Assembly (NCBI GenBank): GCA_963922205.1
Contig: CAWUHX010000007.1
Location: 1,922,001 to 1,986,000, forward strand
Direction: 5' to 3'
Origin: Romanomermis culicivorax
Lineage: Eukaryota > Nematoda > Enoplea > Mermithida > Mermithidae
Length of the DNA: 64,000 bases
Position numbers and translations under genes: made by a program
The notes under the pieces: model-generated
The model's database searches: none
Seen by the model: the letters and a program-made list of their open reading frames with translations, nothing else
Told to the model about the DNA's origin: nothing
Shown here: positions 14,381-27,800 of the stretch, piece after piece
How positions within the stretch are numbered: the stretch's first letter is position 1
Layout: each line of letters opens with the position of its first letter

Positions 14381-17300
14381 ATGTGGCGCATGGGGCGTTT
14401 GTGGCGTATAGGGCCTTTGTGGCGCATGAGGCATTTGTGGGGCATGGGGCGTTTGTGGTGCATGAGGCGTTTGTGGTGCATGGGGTGTTTGTGGCACATG
14501 AGGCGTTTGTGGCGCATGAGGTGTTTGTGGCGCATGGGGCGTCTGTGGCACATGGGGCGTTTGTGGCGCATAAGGCGTTTGTGGTGCATTGGGCGTTTGT
14601 GGCGCATGAGGCTTTTGTGGCACATGAGGCGTTATGTGGCGCATGGGGTGTTTGTGGCGTATGGGGCGTTTGTGGCGCATGGGGCATTAGATGGGGCATG
14701 GGGCGTTTCTGGTGTATGGGGCGTTTGTGGCGCATGAGGCAATTGTGGCGCATGGGGCGATTGTGGCACATGAGGGGTTTGTGGCCCATTGGGCGTTTGT
14801 GGGGCATGAGGCGTTTGTGGCCCATGAGGCGTTTGTGGCGCATGAGGTGTTTATGGCGTATGGGGCCTTTGTGGCCCATGAGGCCTTTGTGGCGCATTGG
14901 GCGTTTCTGGCGCATGAGCCGTTTGTGGCATATGGGGCGTTTGTGGCGCATTAGGCGTTTGTGGCGCATGGGGCGTTTGTGGCGCATGAGGCATTTGTGG
15001 CATATGGGGCGTTTGTGGCGCATAAGGCATTTGTGGCGCATTGGGCGTTTGTGGCGCATGGGGCTTTTGTGGCGCATGAGGCATTATATGGCGCATGGGG
15101 CGTTTGTGGCGTATGGGGCGTTTGTGGCGCATGGGGCGTTATGTGGGGCATGGAGCGTTTGTGGCGTATGGGGCGTTTGTGGCGCATGAGGCGTTTGTGG
15201 TGCATGGGGCGTTTGTGGCACATGAGGTGTTTGGGGCGCATTGGGCGTTTGTGGCGCATGAGGCGTTTATGGCCCATGAGGCCTTTGTGGCGCATGAGGT
15301 GTTTATGGTGTATGGGGCCTTTGTGGCGCATGAGGCGTTTGTGGCGCATTGGGCGTTTGTGGCGCATGGGGCGTTTGTGGCTCATGAGGCGTTTGTGGCG
15401 CATGGGGCGTTTGTGGCATATGGGGCGTTTGTGGCGCATGAGGCGTTTGTGTCACATGGGGCGTTTGTGGCGCATGGTGCGTTTGTGGCGCATTGGGAGT
15501 TTGTGGCGCATGAGGCATTTGTGGCGCATGAGGCATTATGTGGCGCAGGGGGCGTTTGTGGCCTATAGGGCCTTTGTGGCACATGAGGTGTTTGTGGCAC
15601 ATGGGGCGTTTGTGGCACATGGGGCGTTTGTGACATATGGGGCATTTGTGGGGCACGAGGCATTTGTGGCGCATGGGGCGTTTGTGGCGGATGAGGCGTT
15701 TGTCGCGCATGGGGCGTTTGTGGCGTATGGGGCCTTTGTGGCGCAGTAGGCGTTTGTGGCGCTTTTGGCTTTTGTGGCGCATGAGGCGTTTGTGGCCTAT
15801 GGGGCGTTTGTGGCGCATTAGGCGTTTGTGGTGTATTGGGCGTTTGTGGCGCATGAGGCGTTTGTGGCGCATGGGGCGTTTGTGGCTCATGAGGCGTTTG
15901 TGGCGCATGGGGCGTTTGTGGCGTATGGGGCGTTTGTGGCACATGAGGCATTTGTGGTGCATGGGGCGTTTGTGGCGCATGGTGCGTTTGTGGCCCATTG
16001 GGCGTTTGTGGCGCATAAGGCATTTGTGGCGCATGAGGCATTATGTGGCGCATGGGGCGTTTGTGGCCTATAGGGCCTTTGTGGCGCATGAGGCATTTGT
16101 GGCGCATGGGGCGTTTGTGGTGCATGAGGCGTTTGTGGGGTATGGGGCCTTTGTGGTGCATGGGGCATTTGTGGCGCTTTGGGCGTTCGTGGCGCATGAG
16201 GCGTTTGTGGCGTATGGGGCGTTTGTGGCGCATTAGGCGTTTGTGGCGCATTGGGCGTTTGTGGCGCTTTTGGCTTTTGTGGCGCATGAGGCGTTTGTGG
16301 CCTATGGGGCGTTTGTGTCACATGGGGCGTTTGTGGCGCATGGTGCGTTTGTGGTGCATTGGGAGTTTGTGGCGCATGAGGCATTTGTGGCGCATGAGGC
16401 ATTATGTGGCGCAGGGGGCGTTTGTGGCCTATAGGGCCTTTGTGGCACATGAGGTGTTTGTGGCACATGGGGCATTTGTGGCACATGGGGCGTTTGTGAC
16501 ATATGGGGCGTTTGTGGCGCACGAGGCATTTGTGGCGCATGGGGCGTTTGTGGCGGATGAGGCGTTTGTCGCGCATGGGGCGTTTGTGGCGTATGGGGCC
16601 TTTGTGGCGCATGAGGCGTTTGTGGCGCTTTTGGCTTTTGTGGCGCATGAGGCGTTTGTGGCCTATGGGGCGTTTGTGGCGCATTAGGCGTTTGTGGTGT
16701 ATTGGGGGTTTGTGGCGCATGAGGCGTTTGTGGCGCATGGGGCGTTTGTGGCTCATGAGGCGTTTGTGGCGCATGGGGCGTTTGTGGCGTATGGGGCGTT
16801 TGTGGCGCATGAGGCATTTGTGGTGCATGGGGCGTTTGTGGCGCATGGTGCGTTTGTGGCCCATTGGGCGTTTGTGGCGCATAAGGCATTTGTGGCGCAT
16901 GAGGCATTATGTGGCGCATGGGGCGTTTGTGGCCTATAGGGCCTTTGTGGCGCATGAGGCATTTGTGGCGCATGGGGCGTTTGTGGTGCATGAGGCATTT
17001 GTGGGGTATGGGGCCTTTGTTGTGCATGGGGCATTTGTGGCGCTTTGGGCGTTTGTGGCACATGGGGCGTTTGTGGCGCATGGTGTGTTTGTGGCGCATG
17101 AGGCGTTTGTGGCCTATGGGGCATTTGTGGCGCATGAGGCGTTTGTTACGCATTGGGCGTTTCTGGCGCATGAGCCTTTTGTGGCATATGGGGCGTTTGT
17201 GGCGCATTAGGTGTTTGTGGCCCATGGGGCGTTTTTGGGGCATGAGGCATTTGTGGCGTATGAGGCGTTTGTGGCGCATTGGGCGTTTGTGGTGCATGAG

Positions 17301-20300
17301 CCGTTTGTGGCATATGGGGCATTTGTGGAGCATTAGGCGTTTGTGGCATATGGGGCATTTGTGGCGCATGAGGCGTTTGTGGCGCATTGGGCGTTTGTGG
17401 CACATGAGGTGTTTGTGGCGCATGAGGCGTTATGTGGCGCATGGGGCGTTTGTGGCCTATGGGGCATTTGTGGCGCATGAGGCGTTTGTGGCGCATGGGG
17501 CGTTTGTGGCGCATGGAGCGTTTGTGGCGCATGGGGTGTTTGTGGTGCATGAGGCGTTTGTGGAGCATGAGGTGTTTGTGGCGCATGGGGCGTCTGTGGC
17601 ACATGGGGCGTTTGTGGCGCATAAGGCGTTTGTGGTGCATTGGGCGTTTGTGGCACATGAGGCTTTTGTGGCGCATGAGGCGTTATGTGGCGCATGAGGC
17701 ATTTTTGGTGCATGGGGCGTTATGTGGCGCATGGGGCGTTTGTGGCGTATAGGGCCTTTGTGGCGCATGAGGCATTTGTGGGGCATGGGGCGTTTGTGGT
17801 GCATGAGGCGTTTGTGGTGCATGGGGTGTTTGTGGCGCATGAGGCGTTTGTGGCGCATGAGGTGTTTGTGGCGCATGGGGCGTCTGTGGCACATGGGGCG
17901 TTTGTGGCGCATAAGGCGTTTGTGGTGCATTGGGCGTTTGTGGCGCATGAGGCTTTTGTGGCACATGAGGCGTTATGTGGCGCATGGGGTGTTTGTGGCG
18001 TATGGGGCGTTTGTGGCGCATGGGGCATTAGATGGGGCATGGGGCGTTTCTGGTGTATGGGGCGTTTGTGGCGCATGAGGCAATTGTGGCGCATGGGGCG
18101 ATTGTGGCACATGAGGGGTTTGTGGCCCATTGGGCGTTTGTGGGGCATGAGGCGTTTGTGGCCCATGAGGCGTTTGTGGTGCATGAGGTGTTTATGGCGT
18201 ATGGGGCCTTTGTGGCCCATGAGGCCTTTGTGGCGCATTGGGCGTTTCTGGCGCATGAGCCGTTTGTGGCATATGGGGCGTTTGTGGCGCATTAGGCGTT
18301 TGTGGCGCATGGGGCGTTTGTGGCGCATGAGGCATTTGTGGCATATGGGGCGTTTGTGGCGCATAAGGCATTTGTGGCGCATTGGGCGTTTGTGGCGCAT
18401 GGGGCTTTTGTGGCGCATGAGGCATTATATGGCGCATGGGGCGTTTGTGGCGTATGGGGCGTTTGTGGCGCATGGGGCGTTATGTGGGGCATGGAGCGTT
18501 TGTGGCGTATGGGGCGTTTGTGGCGCATGAGGCGTTTGTGGTGCATGGGGCGTTTGTGGCACATGAGGTGTTTGGGGTGCATTGGGCGTTTGTGGCGCAT
18601 GAGGCGTTTATGGCCCATGAGGCCTTTGTGGCGCATGAGGTATTTATGGTGTATGGGGCCTTTGTGGCGCATGAGGCGTTTGTGGCGCATTGGGCGTTTG
18701 TGGCGCATGGGGCGTTTGTGGCTCATGAGGCGTTTGTGGCGCATGGGGCGTTTGTGGCATATGGGGCGTTTGTGGCGCATGAGGCGTTTGTGTCACATGG
18801 GGCGTTTGTGGCGCATGGTGCGTTTGTGGTGCATTGGGAGTTTGTGGCGCATGAGGCATTTGTGGCGCATGAGGCATTATGTGGCGCAGGGGGCGTTTGT
18901 GGCCTATAGGGCCTTTGTGGCACATGAGGTGTTTGTGGCACATGGGGCGTTTGTGGCACATGGGGCGTTTGTGACATATGGGGCGTTTGTGGGGCACGAG
19001 GCATTTGTGGCGCATGGGGCGTTTGTGGCGGATGAGGCGTTTGTCGCGCATGGGGCGTTTGTGGCGTATGGGGCCTTTGTGGCGCAGTAGGCGTTTGTGG
19101 CGCTTTTGGCTTTTGTGGCGCATGAGGCGTTTGTGGCCTATGGGGCGTTTGTGGCGCATTAGGCGTTTGTGGTGTATTGGGCGTTTGTGGCGCATGAGGC
19201 GTTTGTGGCGCATGGGGCGTTTGTGGCTCATGAGGCGTTTGTGGCGCATGGGGCGTTTGTGGCGTATGGGGCGTTTGTGGCACATGAGGCATTTGTGGTG
19301 CATGGGGCGTTTGTGGCGCATGGTGCGTTTGTGGCCCATTGGGCGTTTGTGGCGCATAAGGCATTTGTGGCGCATGAGGCATTATGTGGCGCATGGGGCG
19401 TTTGTGGCCTATAGGGCCTTTGTGGCGCATGAGGCATTTGTGGCGCATGGGGCGTTTGTGGTGCATGAGGCGTTTGTGGGGTATGGGGCCTTTGTGGTGC
19501 ATGGGGCATTTGTGGCGCTTTGGGCGTTCGTGGCGCATGGAGCGTTTGTGGCGTATGGGGCGTTTGTGGCGCATTAGGCGTTTGTGGCGCATTGGGCGTT
19601 TGTGGCGCTTTTGGCTTTTGTGGCGCATGAGGCGTTTGTGGCCTATGGGGCGTTTGTGTCACATGGGGCGTTTGTGGCGCATGGTGCGTTTGTGGTGCAT
19701 TGGGAGTTTGTGGCGCATGAGGCATTTGTGGCGCATGAGGCATTATGTGGCGCAGGGGGCGTTTGTGGCCTATAGGGCCTTTGTGGCACATGAGGTGTTT
19801 GTGGCACATGGGGCGTTTGTGGCACATGGGGCGTTTGTGACATATGGGGCGTTTGTGGCGCACGAGGCATTTGTGGCGCATGGGGCGTTTGTGGCGGATG
19901 AGGCGTTTGTCGCGCATGGGGTGTTTGTGGCGTATGGGGCCTTTGTGGCGCATGAGGCGTTTGTGGCGCTTTTGGCTTTTGTGGCGCATGAGGCGTTTGT
20001 GGCCTATGGGGCGTTTGTGGCGCATTAGGCGTTTGTGGTGTATTGGGGGTTTGTGGCGCATGAGGCGTTTGTGGCGCATGGGGCGTTTGTGGCTCATGAG
20101 GCGTTTGTGGCGCATGGGGCGTTTGTGGCGTATGGGGCGTTTGTGGCGCATGAGGCATTTGTGGTGCATGGGGCGTTTGTGGCGCATGGTGCGTTTGTGG
20201 CCCATTGGGCGTTTGTGGCGCATAAGGCATTTGTGGCGCATGAGGCATTATGTGGCGCATGGGGCGTTTGTGGCCTATAGGGCCTTTGTGGCGCATGAGG

Positions 20301-21060
20301 CATTTGTGGCGCATGGGGCGTTTGTGGTGCATGAGGCGTTTGTGGGGTATGGGGCCTTTGTGGTGCATGGGGCATTTGTGGCGCTTTGGGCATTTGTGGC
20401 ACATGGGGCGTTTGTGGCGCATGGTGTGTTTGTGGCGCATGAGGCGTTTGTGGCCTATGGGGCATTTGTGGCGCATGAGGCGTTTGTTACGCATTGGGCG
20501 TTTCTGGCGCATGAGCCTTTTGTGGCATATGGGGTGTTTGTGGCGCATTAGGCGTTTGTGGCCCATGGGGCGTTTTTGGGGCATGAGGCATTTGTGGCGT
20601 ATGAGGCGTTTGTGGCGCATTGGGCGTTTGTGGTGCATGAGCCGTTTGTGGCATATGGGGCATTTGTGGAGCATTAGGCGTTTGTGGCATATGGGGCATT
20701 TGTGGCGCATGAGGCGTTTGTGGCGCATTGGGCGTTTGTGGCACATGAGGTGTTTGTGGCGCATGAGGCGTTATGTGGCGCATGGGGCGTTTGTGGCCCA
20801 TGGGGCATTTGTGGCGCATGAGGCGTTTGTGGCGCATGGGGCGTTTGTGGCGCATGGAGCGTTTGTGGCGCATGGGGTGTTTGTGGTGCATGAGGCGTTT
20901 GTGGAGCATGAGGTGTTTGTGGCGCATGGGGCGTCTGTGGCACATGGGGCGTTTGTGGCGCATAAGGCGTTTGTGGTGCATTGGGCGTTTGTGGCGCATG
21001 AGGCTTTTGTGGCGCATGAGGCGTTATGTGGCGCATGGGGCGTTTGTGGCGTGTGGGGCG
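14381..21060 (+). repeat. Higher-order repeat block B: 3,341-bp tandem duplication
   Basis: At least six landmarks recur at exactly 3,341 bp (14,381/17,722, 15,095/18,436, 15,637/18,978, 16,043/19,384, 16,503/19,844, 16,909/20,250) with few differences. This is a recent segmental duplication inside the array. Each copy holds a nested duplication at offset 866 bp, marked by the variant GCAGGGGGCGTTTGTGGCC at about 15,545 and 16,411 and again at about 18,886 and 19,752. Confidence 0.85.
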
Positions 21061-21899
21061 TTTGTGGCATATGGGGCGTTTGTGGCACATGAGGCGTTTG
21101 TGGCGCATGGGGCGTTTGTGGCGTATGGGGCCTTTATGGCGCTTGAGGCGTTTTTGGCGCATGGGGCGTTTGTGGCGCATGAGGGGTTCAACATGCATTG
21201 GGCGTTTGTGGCGCAGGAGGCGTTTGTGGCGCATGGGGCGTTTGTGGCGTATGGAGCCTTTGTGGCGCATGAGGCCTTCGTGGCCTATTGGGCGTTTGTG
21301 GTGCATGAGGGGTTTGTGGCATATGGGGCGTTTGTGGCGCATTAGGCCTTTGTGGCGTATTAGGCGTTTGTGGCGCATGAGGCGTTTGTGGCGCATGGGG
21401 CGTTTGTGGCTCATGAGGCGTTTGTGGCATATGGGGCGTTTGTGGTGTATAGGGCGTTTGTGGCGCATGAGGCATTTGTGGCGCATAGGGGGTTTGTGGC
21501 GTATGGGGCGTTTGTGGTGCATCGGGCGTTATGTGGGGCATGAGGCGTTTGTGGTGCATGAGGCATTTGTGGCATATGGGGCGTTTGTGGCATATGGGGC
21601 GTTTGTGGTGCATGAGGCGTTTGTGGGGCATGGGGCGTTTGTGGCGCATGAGGCATTATGTGGCGCATGGGGCGTTTGTGGCGTATAGGGCGTTTGTGGC
21701 GCATGAGGCATTTGTGGCGCATCGGGCGTTATGTGGGGCATGGGGCGTTTGTGGCCTATGGGGCGTTTGTGGCGCATGAGGCGTTTGTGGCGCATGGGGG
21801 TTTGTGGCACATGAGGCGTTTGTGGGGTATGGGGCGTTTGTGGCGCATGAGGTGTTTGTGGCGCATGGGGCGTTTGTGGCGCATGAGGCGTTTATGGTG

Positions 21900-24800
21900 T
21901 ATGGGGCCTTAGTGGCGCATGACGCCTTTGTGGCGCATTGGGCGTTTGTGGCGCATGAGCCGTTTGTAGCATATGGGGCGTTTGTGGCGCATTAGGCAAT
22001 TGTGGTGTATGCGGCGTTTGTGGCACACGAGGGGTTTGTGAGGCATGGGGCGTTTGTGGCGCATGGGGCTTTTGTGGCGCATAGGGCCCTTATGGCGCAT
22101 GAGGCGTTTGTGGCGCATGAGGCGTTTGTGGCGCATGGGGTGTTTCTGGCGTATGGGGCTTTTGTGGCGCATGAGGCTTTGTGGCGCATTGGGCGTTTGT
22201 GGCGCATGAGGGGTTTGTGGCGTATGGGGCGTTTGTGGGACATTAGGCGTTTGTGGCGCATTGGGCGTTTGTGGTGCATGAGGCGTTTGTGGCACATTGG
22301 GCGTTTGTGGCCCATGAGGCGTTTGTGGCGCATGAGGCGTTTGTGGCATATTGGGCCTTTGTGGCACATGAGGCGTTTGTGGCGCATTGGGCGTTTGTGG
22401 CGCATGAGGCGTTTGTGGCGCATTGGGCGTTTGTGGCGCATGAGGCATTTGTGGTGCATGGGGCGTTTGTGGCACAGGGTGCATTTGTGGTGCATGAGGC
22501 GTTTGTGGCATATTGGGCGTTTGTGGCGCATGAGGCGTTTGTGGCGTATGGGGCGTTTGTGGCGCATTAGGCTTTTGTGGCAGATTGGGCATTTGTGGCG
22601 CATGGGGCGTTTGTGGCGCATGGGGCATTTGTGGCCCATGAGGTGTTTGTGGCGCATGAAGCGTTTGTGGCATATGGGGCCTTTGTGGGGCATGAGGCGA
22701 TTGTGGCGCATTGGGCATTTGTGGTGCATGAGGCCTTTGTGGCGTATGGGGCGTTTGTGGTGCATTAGGCGTTTGTGGCCCATTGGGCCTTTGTGGCGCA
22801 TGAGGCCTTTGTGGCATATTGGGCCTTTGTGGCACATGAGGGGATTGTGGCGCATTGGGCGTTTGTGGCGCATGAGGCGTTTGTGGCGCATTGGGCGTTT
22901 GTGGCGCATTAGGCGTTTGTGGCGCATTGGGCGTTTGTGGCGCATGAGGCGTTTGTGGTGCATGGGGCGTTTGTGGCACATGGTGCATTTGTGGCGCATG
23001 AGGCGTTTGTGGCATATTGGGCGTTTGTGGCGCATGAGGCGTTTGTGGCGTATGGGGCGTTTGTGGCGCATTAGGCTTTTGTGGCAGATTGGGCATTTGT
23101 GGCGCATGGGGGGTTTGTGGCGCATGGGGCATTTGTGGCCCATGAGGTGTTTGTGGCGCATGAGGCGTTTGTGGCATATGGGGCCTTTGTGGGGCATGAG
23201 GCGATTGTGGCGCATTGGGCGTTTGTGGTGCATGAGGCCTTTGTGGCGTATGGGGCGTTTGTGGTGCATTAGGCGTTTGTGGCCCATTGGGCCTTTGTGG
23301 CGCATGAGGCCTTTGTGGAGCGTGGGGGGTTTGTGGCACATGGTGCTTTTGTGGGGCATTGGGCGTTTGTGGCGCATGAGGCCTTTGTGGCGCATGGAGC
23401 GTTATGTGGCGCATGGGGTGTTTGTGGAGTATGGTGCGTTTGTGGCGCATGAGGCATTTGTGGCGCATGGGCTGTTTGTGGCGCATGGGGCATTTGTGGC
23501 GCATGGGGCGTTTGTGGCGCATGAGGGGTTTGTGGCACATGGGGCGTTTGTGGCGCATGAGGCATTATGTGGCGCATGGGGCCTTGGTGGCGTATGGGGC
23601 ATTTGTGGCGCATGAGGCGTTTGTGGGGCATTGGGCGTTTGTGGTGCATGAGGCATTTGTGGTGCATTGGGCCTTTGTGGGGCATGAGGCATTATGTGGC
23701 GCATGAGGCCTTTGTGGCCCATTGGGCGTTTGTGGCGCATAAGGCGTTTGTAGCGTATGGGGCGTTTGTGGCGCATTAGGCGTTTGTGGGGTATGGGGCC
23801 TTTGTGGCGCATGAGGCGTTTTTGGCGCATGGGGCGTTTGTGGCGCATGAGGCGTTTGTCGCACATGGGGCATTTGTGGTGCATGAGGCGTTTGTGGGGC
23901 ATTGGGCGTTTGTGGTGCATGAGGCGTTTGTGGTGCATGGGGCCTTTGTGGCCCATGAGGCATTATTTGGCGCATGAGGCGTTTGTAACGAGTTGGGCGT
24001 TTGTGGCGCATAAGGCGTTTGTGGCCTATGGGGCGTTTGTGGCGCATTAGGCGTTTGTAGGGTATGGGGCCTTTGTGGCGCATGAGGCGTTTTTGGCGCA
24101 TGGGGCGTTTGTGGCGCATGGGGCGTTTGTGGCCCATGGGGTGTTTTTGGGGCATGAGGCATTTGTGGCGCATGAGGCGTTTGTGGGGCATGGGGCGTTT
24201 GTGGCATATGGGGCCTTTGTGGCGCATTAGGCATTTGTGGCCCATGAGGCGTTTGTGGCGCAAGGGGCGTTTGTGGCATATGGGGCCTTTGTGGCGCATG
24301 AGGCGTTTGTGGCGCATTGGGCGTTTGTGGCGCATGAGGCATTTGTGGGGTATGGGGCATTTGTGGCGCATTAGGTGTTTGTGGCGCATTGGGCGTTTGT
24401 GGTGCATGAGGCATTCGTGGCGCATGGGGCATTTGTGGCGCATGGTGCATTTGTGGCGCATGAGGCGTTTGTGGCGGATTGGGGTTTGTGGCGCATGAGG
24501 CGTTTGTGGCATATGGGGCGTTTGTGGCGCATTAGGTGTTTGTGGCGCATTGGGCGTTTGTGGCGGGTGAGGCCTTTGTGGCACATGGGGCGTTTGTGGC
24601 CCATGAGGCGTTTGTGGCGCATGAGGGGTTTGTGGCATTGGGGCCTTTGTGGCGCATGAGGCGTTTGTGGCGCATTGGGCGTTTGTGGCGCATGAGGTGT
24701 TTGTGGCGCATGAGGCGTTTGTGGCCTATGGGGCATTTGTGGCGCATGAGGTGTTTGTGGCGCATTGGGCGTTTGTGGCGCATGAGGCATTTGTGGCGCA

Positions 24801-27800
24801 TTAGGCATTTGTGGCCCATGAGGCGTTTGTGGCGCAAGGGGCGTTTGTGGCATATGGGGCCTTTGTGGCGCATTAGGCTTTTGTGGCAGATTGGGCATTT
24901 GTGGCGCATGGGGCGTTTGTGGCGCATGGGGCATTTGTGGCCCATGAGGTGTTTGTGGCACATGAGGCGTTTGTGGCATATGGGGCCTTTGTGGGGCATG
25001 AGGCGATTGTGGCGCATTGGGCGTTTGTGGTGCATGAGGCCTTTGTGGCGTATGGGGCGTTTGTGGTGCATTAGGCGTTTGTGGCCCATTGGGCCTTTGT
25101 GGCGCATGAGGCCTTTGTGGAGCATGGGGGGTTTGTGGCGCATGGTGCTTTTGTGGGGCATTGGGCGTTTGTGGCGCATGAGGCCTTTGTGGCGCATGGA
25201 GCGTTATGTGGCGCATGGGGTGTTTGTGGAGTATGGTGCGTTTGTGGCGCATGAGGCATTTGTGGCGCATGGGGTGTTTGTGGCGCATGGGGCATTTGTG
25301 GCGCATGGGGCGTTTGTGGCGCATGAGGGGTTTGTGGCACATGGGGCGTTTGTGGCGCATGAGGCATTATGTGGCGCATGGGGCCTTGGTGGCGTATGGG
25401 GCATTTGTGGCGCATGAGGCGTTTGTGGCACATGGGGCGTTTGTGGCGCATGAGGCGTTTGTGGGGCATTGGGCGTTTGTGGTGCATGAGGCATTTGTGG
25501 TGCATTGGGCCTTTGTGGGGCATGAGGCATTATGTGGCGCATGAGGCCTTTGTGGCCCATTGGGCGTTTGTGGCGCATAAGGCGTTTGTAGCGTATGGGG
25601 CCTTTGTGGCGCATTAGGCGTTTGTGGGGTATGGGGCCTTTGTGGCGCATGAGGCGTTTTTGGCGCATGGGGCGTTTGTGGCGCATGAGGCGTTTGTCGC
25701 ACATGGGGCATTTGTGGCGCATGAGGCGTTTGTGGGGCATTGGGCGTTTGTGGTGCATGAGGCGTTTGTGGTGCATGGGGCCTTTGTGGCCCATGAGGCA
25801 TTATGTGGCGCATGAGGCGTTTGTAACGAGTTGGGCGTTTGTGGCGCATAAGGCGTTTGTGGCCTATGGGGCGTTTGTGGCGCATTAGGCGTTTGTGGGG
25901 TATGGGGCCTTTGTGGCGCATGAGGCGTTTTTGGCGCATGGGGCGTTTGTGGCGCATGGGGCGTTTGTGGCCCATGGGGTGTTTTTGGGGCATGAGGCAT
26001 TTGTGGCGCATGAGGCGTTTGTGGGGCATGGGGCGTTTGTGGCATATGGGGCCTTTGTGGCGCATTAGGCATTTGTGGCCCATGAGGCGTTTGTGGCGCA
26101 AGGGGCGTTTGTGGCATATGGGGCCTTTGTGGCGCATGAGGCGTTTGTGGCGCATTGGGCGTTTGTGGCGCATGAGGCATTTGTGGGGTATGGGGCATTT
26201 GTGGCGCATTAGGTGTTTGTGGCGCATTGGGCGTTTGTGGTGCATGAGGCATTCGTGGCGCATGGGGCATTTGTGGCGCATGGTGCATTTGTGGCGCATG
26301 AGGCGTTTGTGGCGGATTGGGGTTTGTGGCGCATGAGGCGTTTGTGGCGTATGGGGCGTTTGTGGCGCATTAGGTGATTGTGGCGCATTGGGCGTTTGTG
26401 GCGGGTGAGGCCTTCGTGGCACATGGGGCGTTTGTGGCCCATGAGGCGTTTGTGGCGCATGAGGGGTTTGTGGCATTGGGGCCTTTGTGGCGCATGAGGC
26501 GTTTGTGGTGCATTGGGCGTTTGTGGCGCATGAGGTGTTTGTGGCGCATGAGGCGTTTGTGGCCTATGGGGCATTTGTGGCGCATGAGGTGTTTGTGGCG
26601 CATTGGGCGTTTGTGGCGCATGAGGCATTTGTGGCGCATTAGGCATTTGTGGCCCATGAGGCGTTTGTGGCGCAAGGGGCGTTTGTGGCATATGGGGCCT
26701 TTGTGGCGCATGAGGCGTTTGTGGCATATTGGGCGTTTGTGGCGCATGAGGCGTTTGTGGCGTATGGGGCGTTTGTGGCGCATTAGGCTTTTGTGGCAGA
26801 TTGGGCATTTGTGGCGCATGGGGCGTTTGTGGCGCATGGGGCATTTGTGGCCCATGAGGTGTTTGTGGCGCATGAGGCGTTTGTGGCATATGGGGCCTTT
26901 GTGGGGCATGAGGTGATTGTGGCGCATTGGGCGTTTGTGGTGCATGAGGCCTTTGTGGCGTATGGCATTTGTGGTGCATTAGGCGTTTGTGGCCCATTGG
27001 GCGTTTGTGGCGCATGAGGCCTTTGTGGAGCATGGGGGGTTTGTGGCGCATGGTGCTTTTGTGGGGCATTGGGCGTTTGTGGCGCATGAGGCCTTTGTGG
27101 CGCATGGAGCGTTATGTGGCGCATGGGGTGTTTGTGGAGTATGGTGCGTTTGTGGCGCATGAGGCATTTGTGGCGCATGGGGTGTTTGTGGCGCATGGGG
27201 CCTTGGTGGCGTAAGGGGCATTTGTGGCGCATGAGGCGTTTGTGGCACATGGGGCGTTTGTGGTGCATGAGGCGTTTGTGGGGCATTGGGCGTTTGTGGT
27301 GCATGAGGCGTTTGTGGTGCATTGGGCCTTTGTGGGGCATGAGGCATTATGTGGCGCATGAGGCCTTTGTGGCCCATTGGGCGTTTGTGGCGCATAAGGC
27401 GTTTGTAGCGTATGGGGCGTTTGTGGCGCATTAGGCGTTTGTGGGGTATGGGGCCTTTGTGGCGCATGAGGTGTTTTTAGCGCATGGGGCGTTTGTGGCG
27501 CATGAGGCGTTTGTCGCACATGGGGCATTTGTGGCGCATGAGGCGTTTGTGGGGCATTGGGCGTTTGTGGTGCCTGAGGCGTTTGTGGTGCATGGGGCCT
27601 TTGTGGCCCATAAGGCATTATGTGGCGCATGAGGCGTTTGTAACGAGTTGGGCGTTTGTGGCGCATAAGGCGTTTGTGGCCTATGGGGCGTTTGTGGCGC
27701 ATTAGGCGTTTGTGGGGTATGGGGCCTTTGTGGCGCATGAGGCGTTTTTGGCGCATAGGGCGTTTGTGGCGCATGGGGCGTTTGCGGCCCATGGGGTGTT

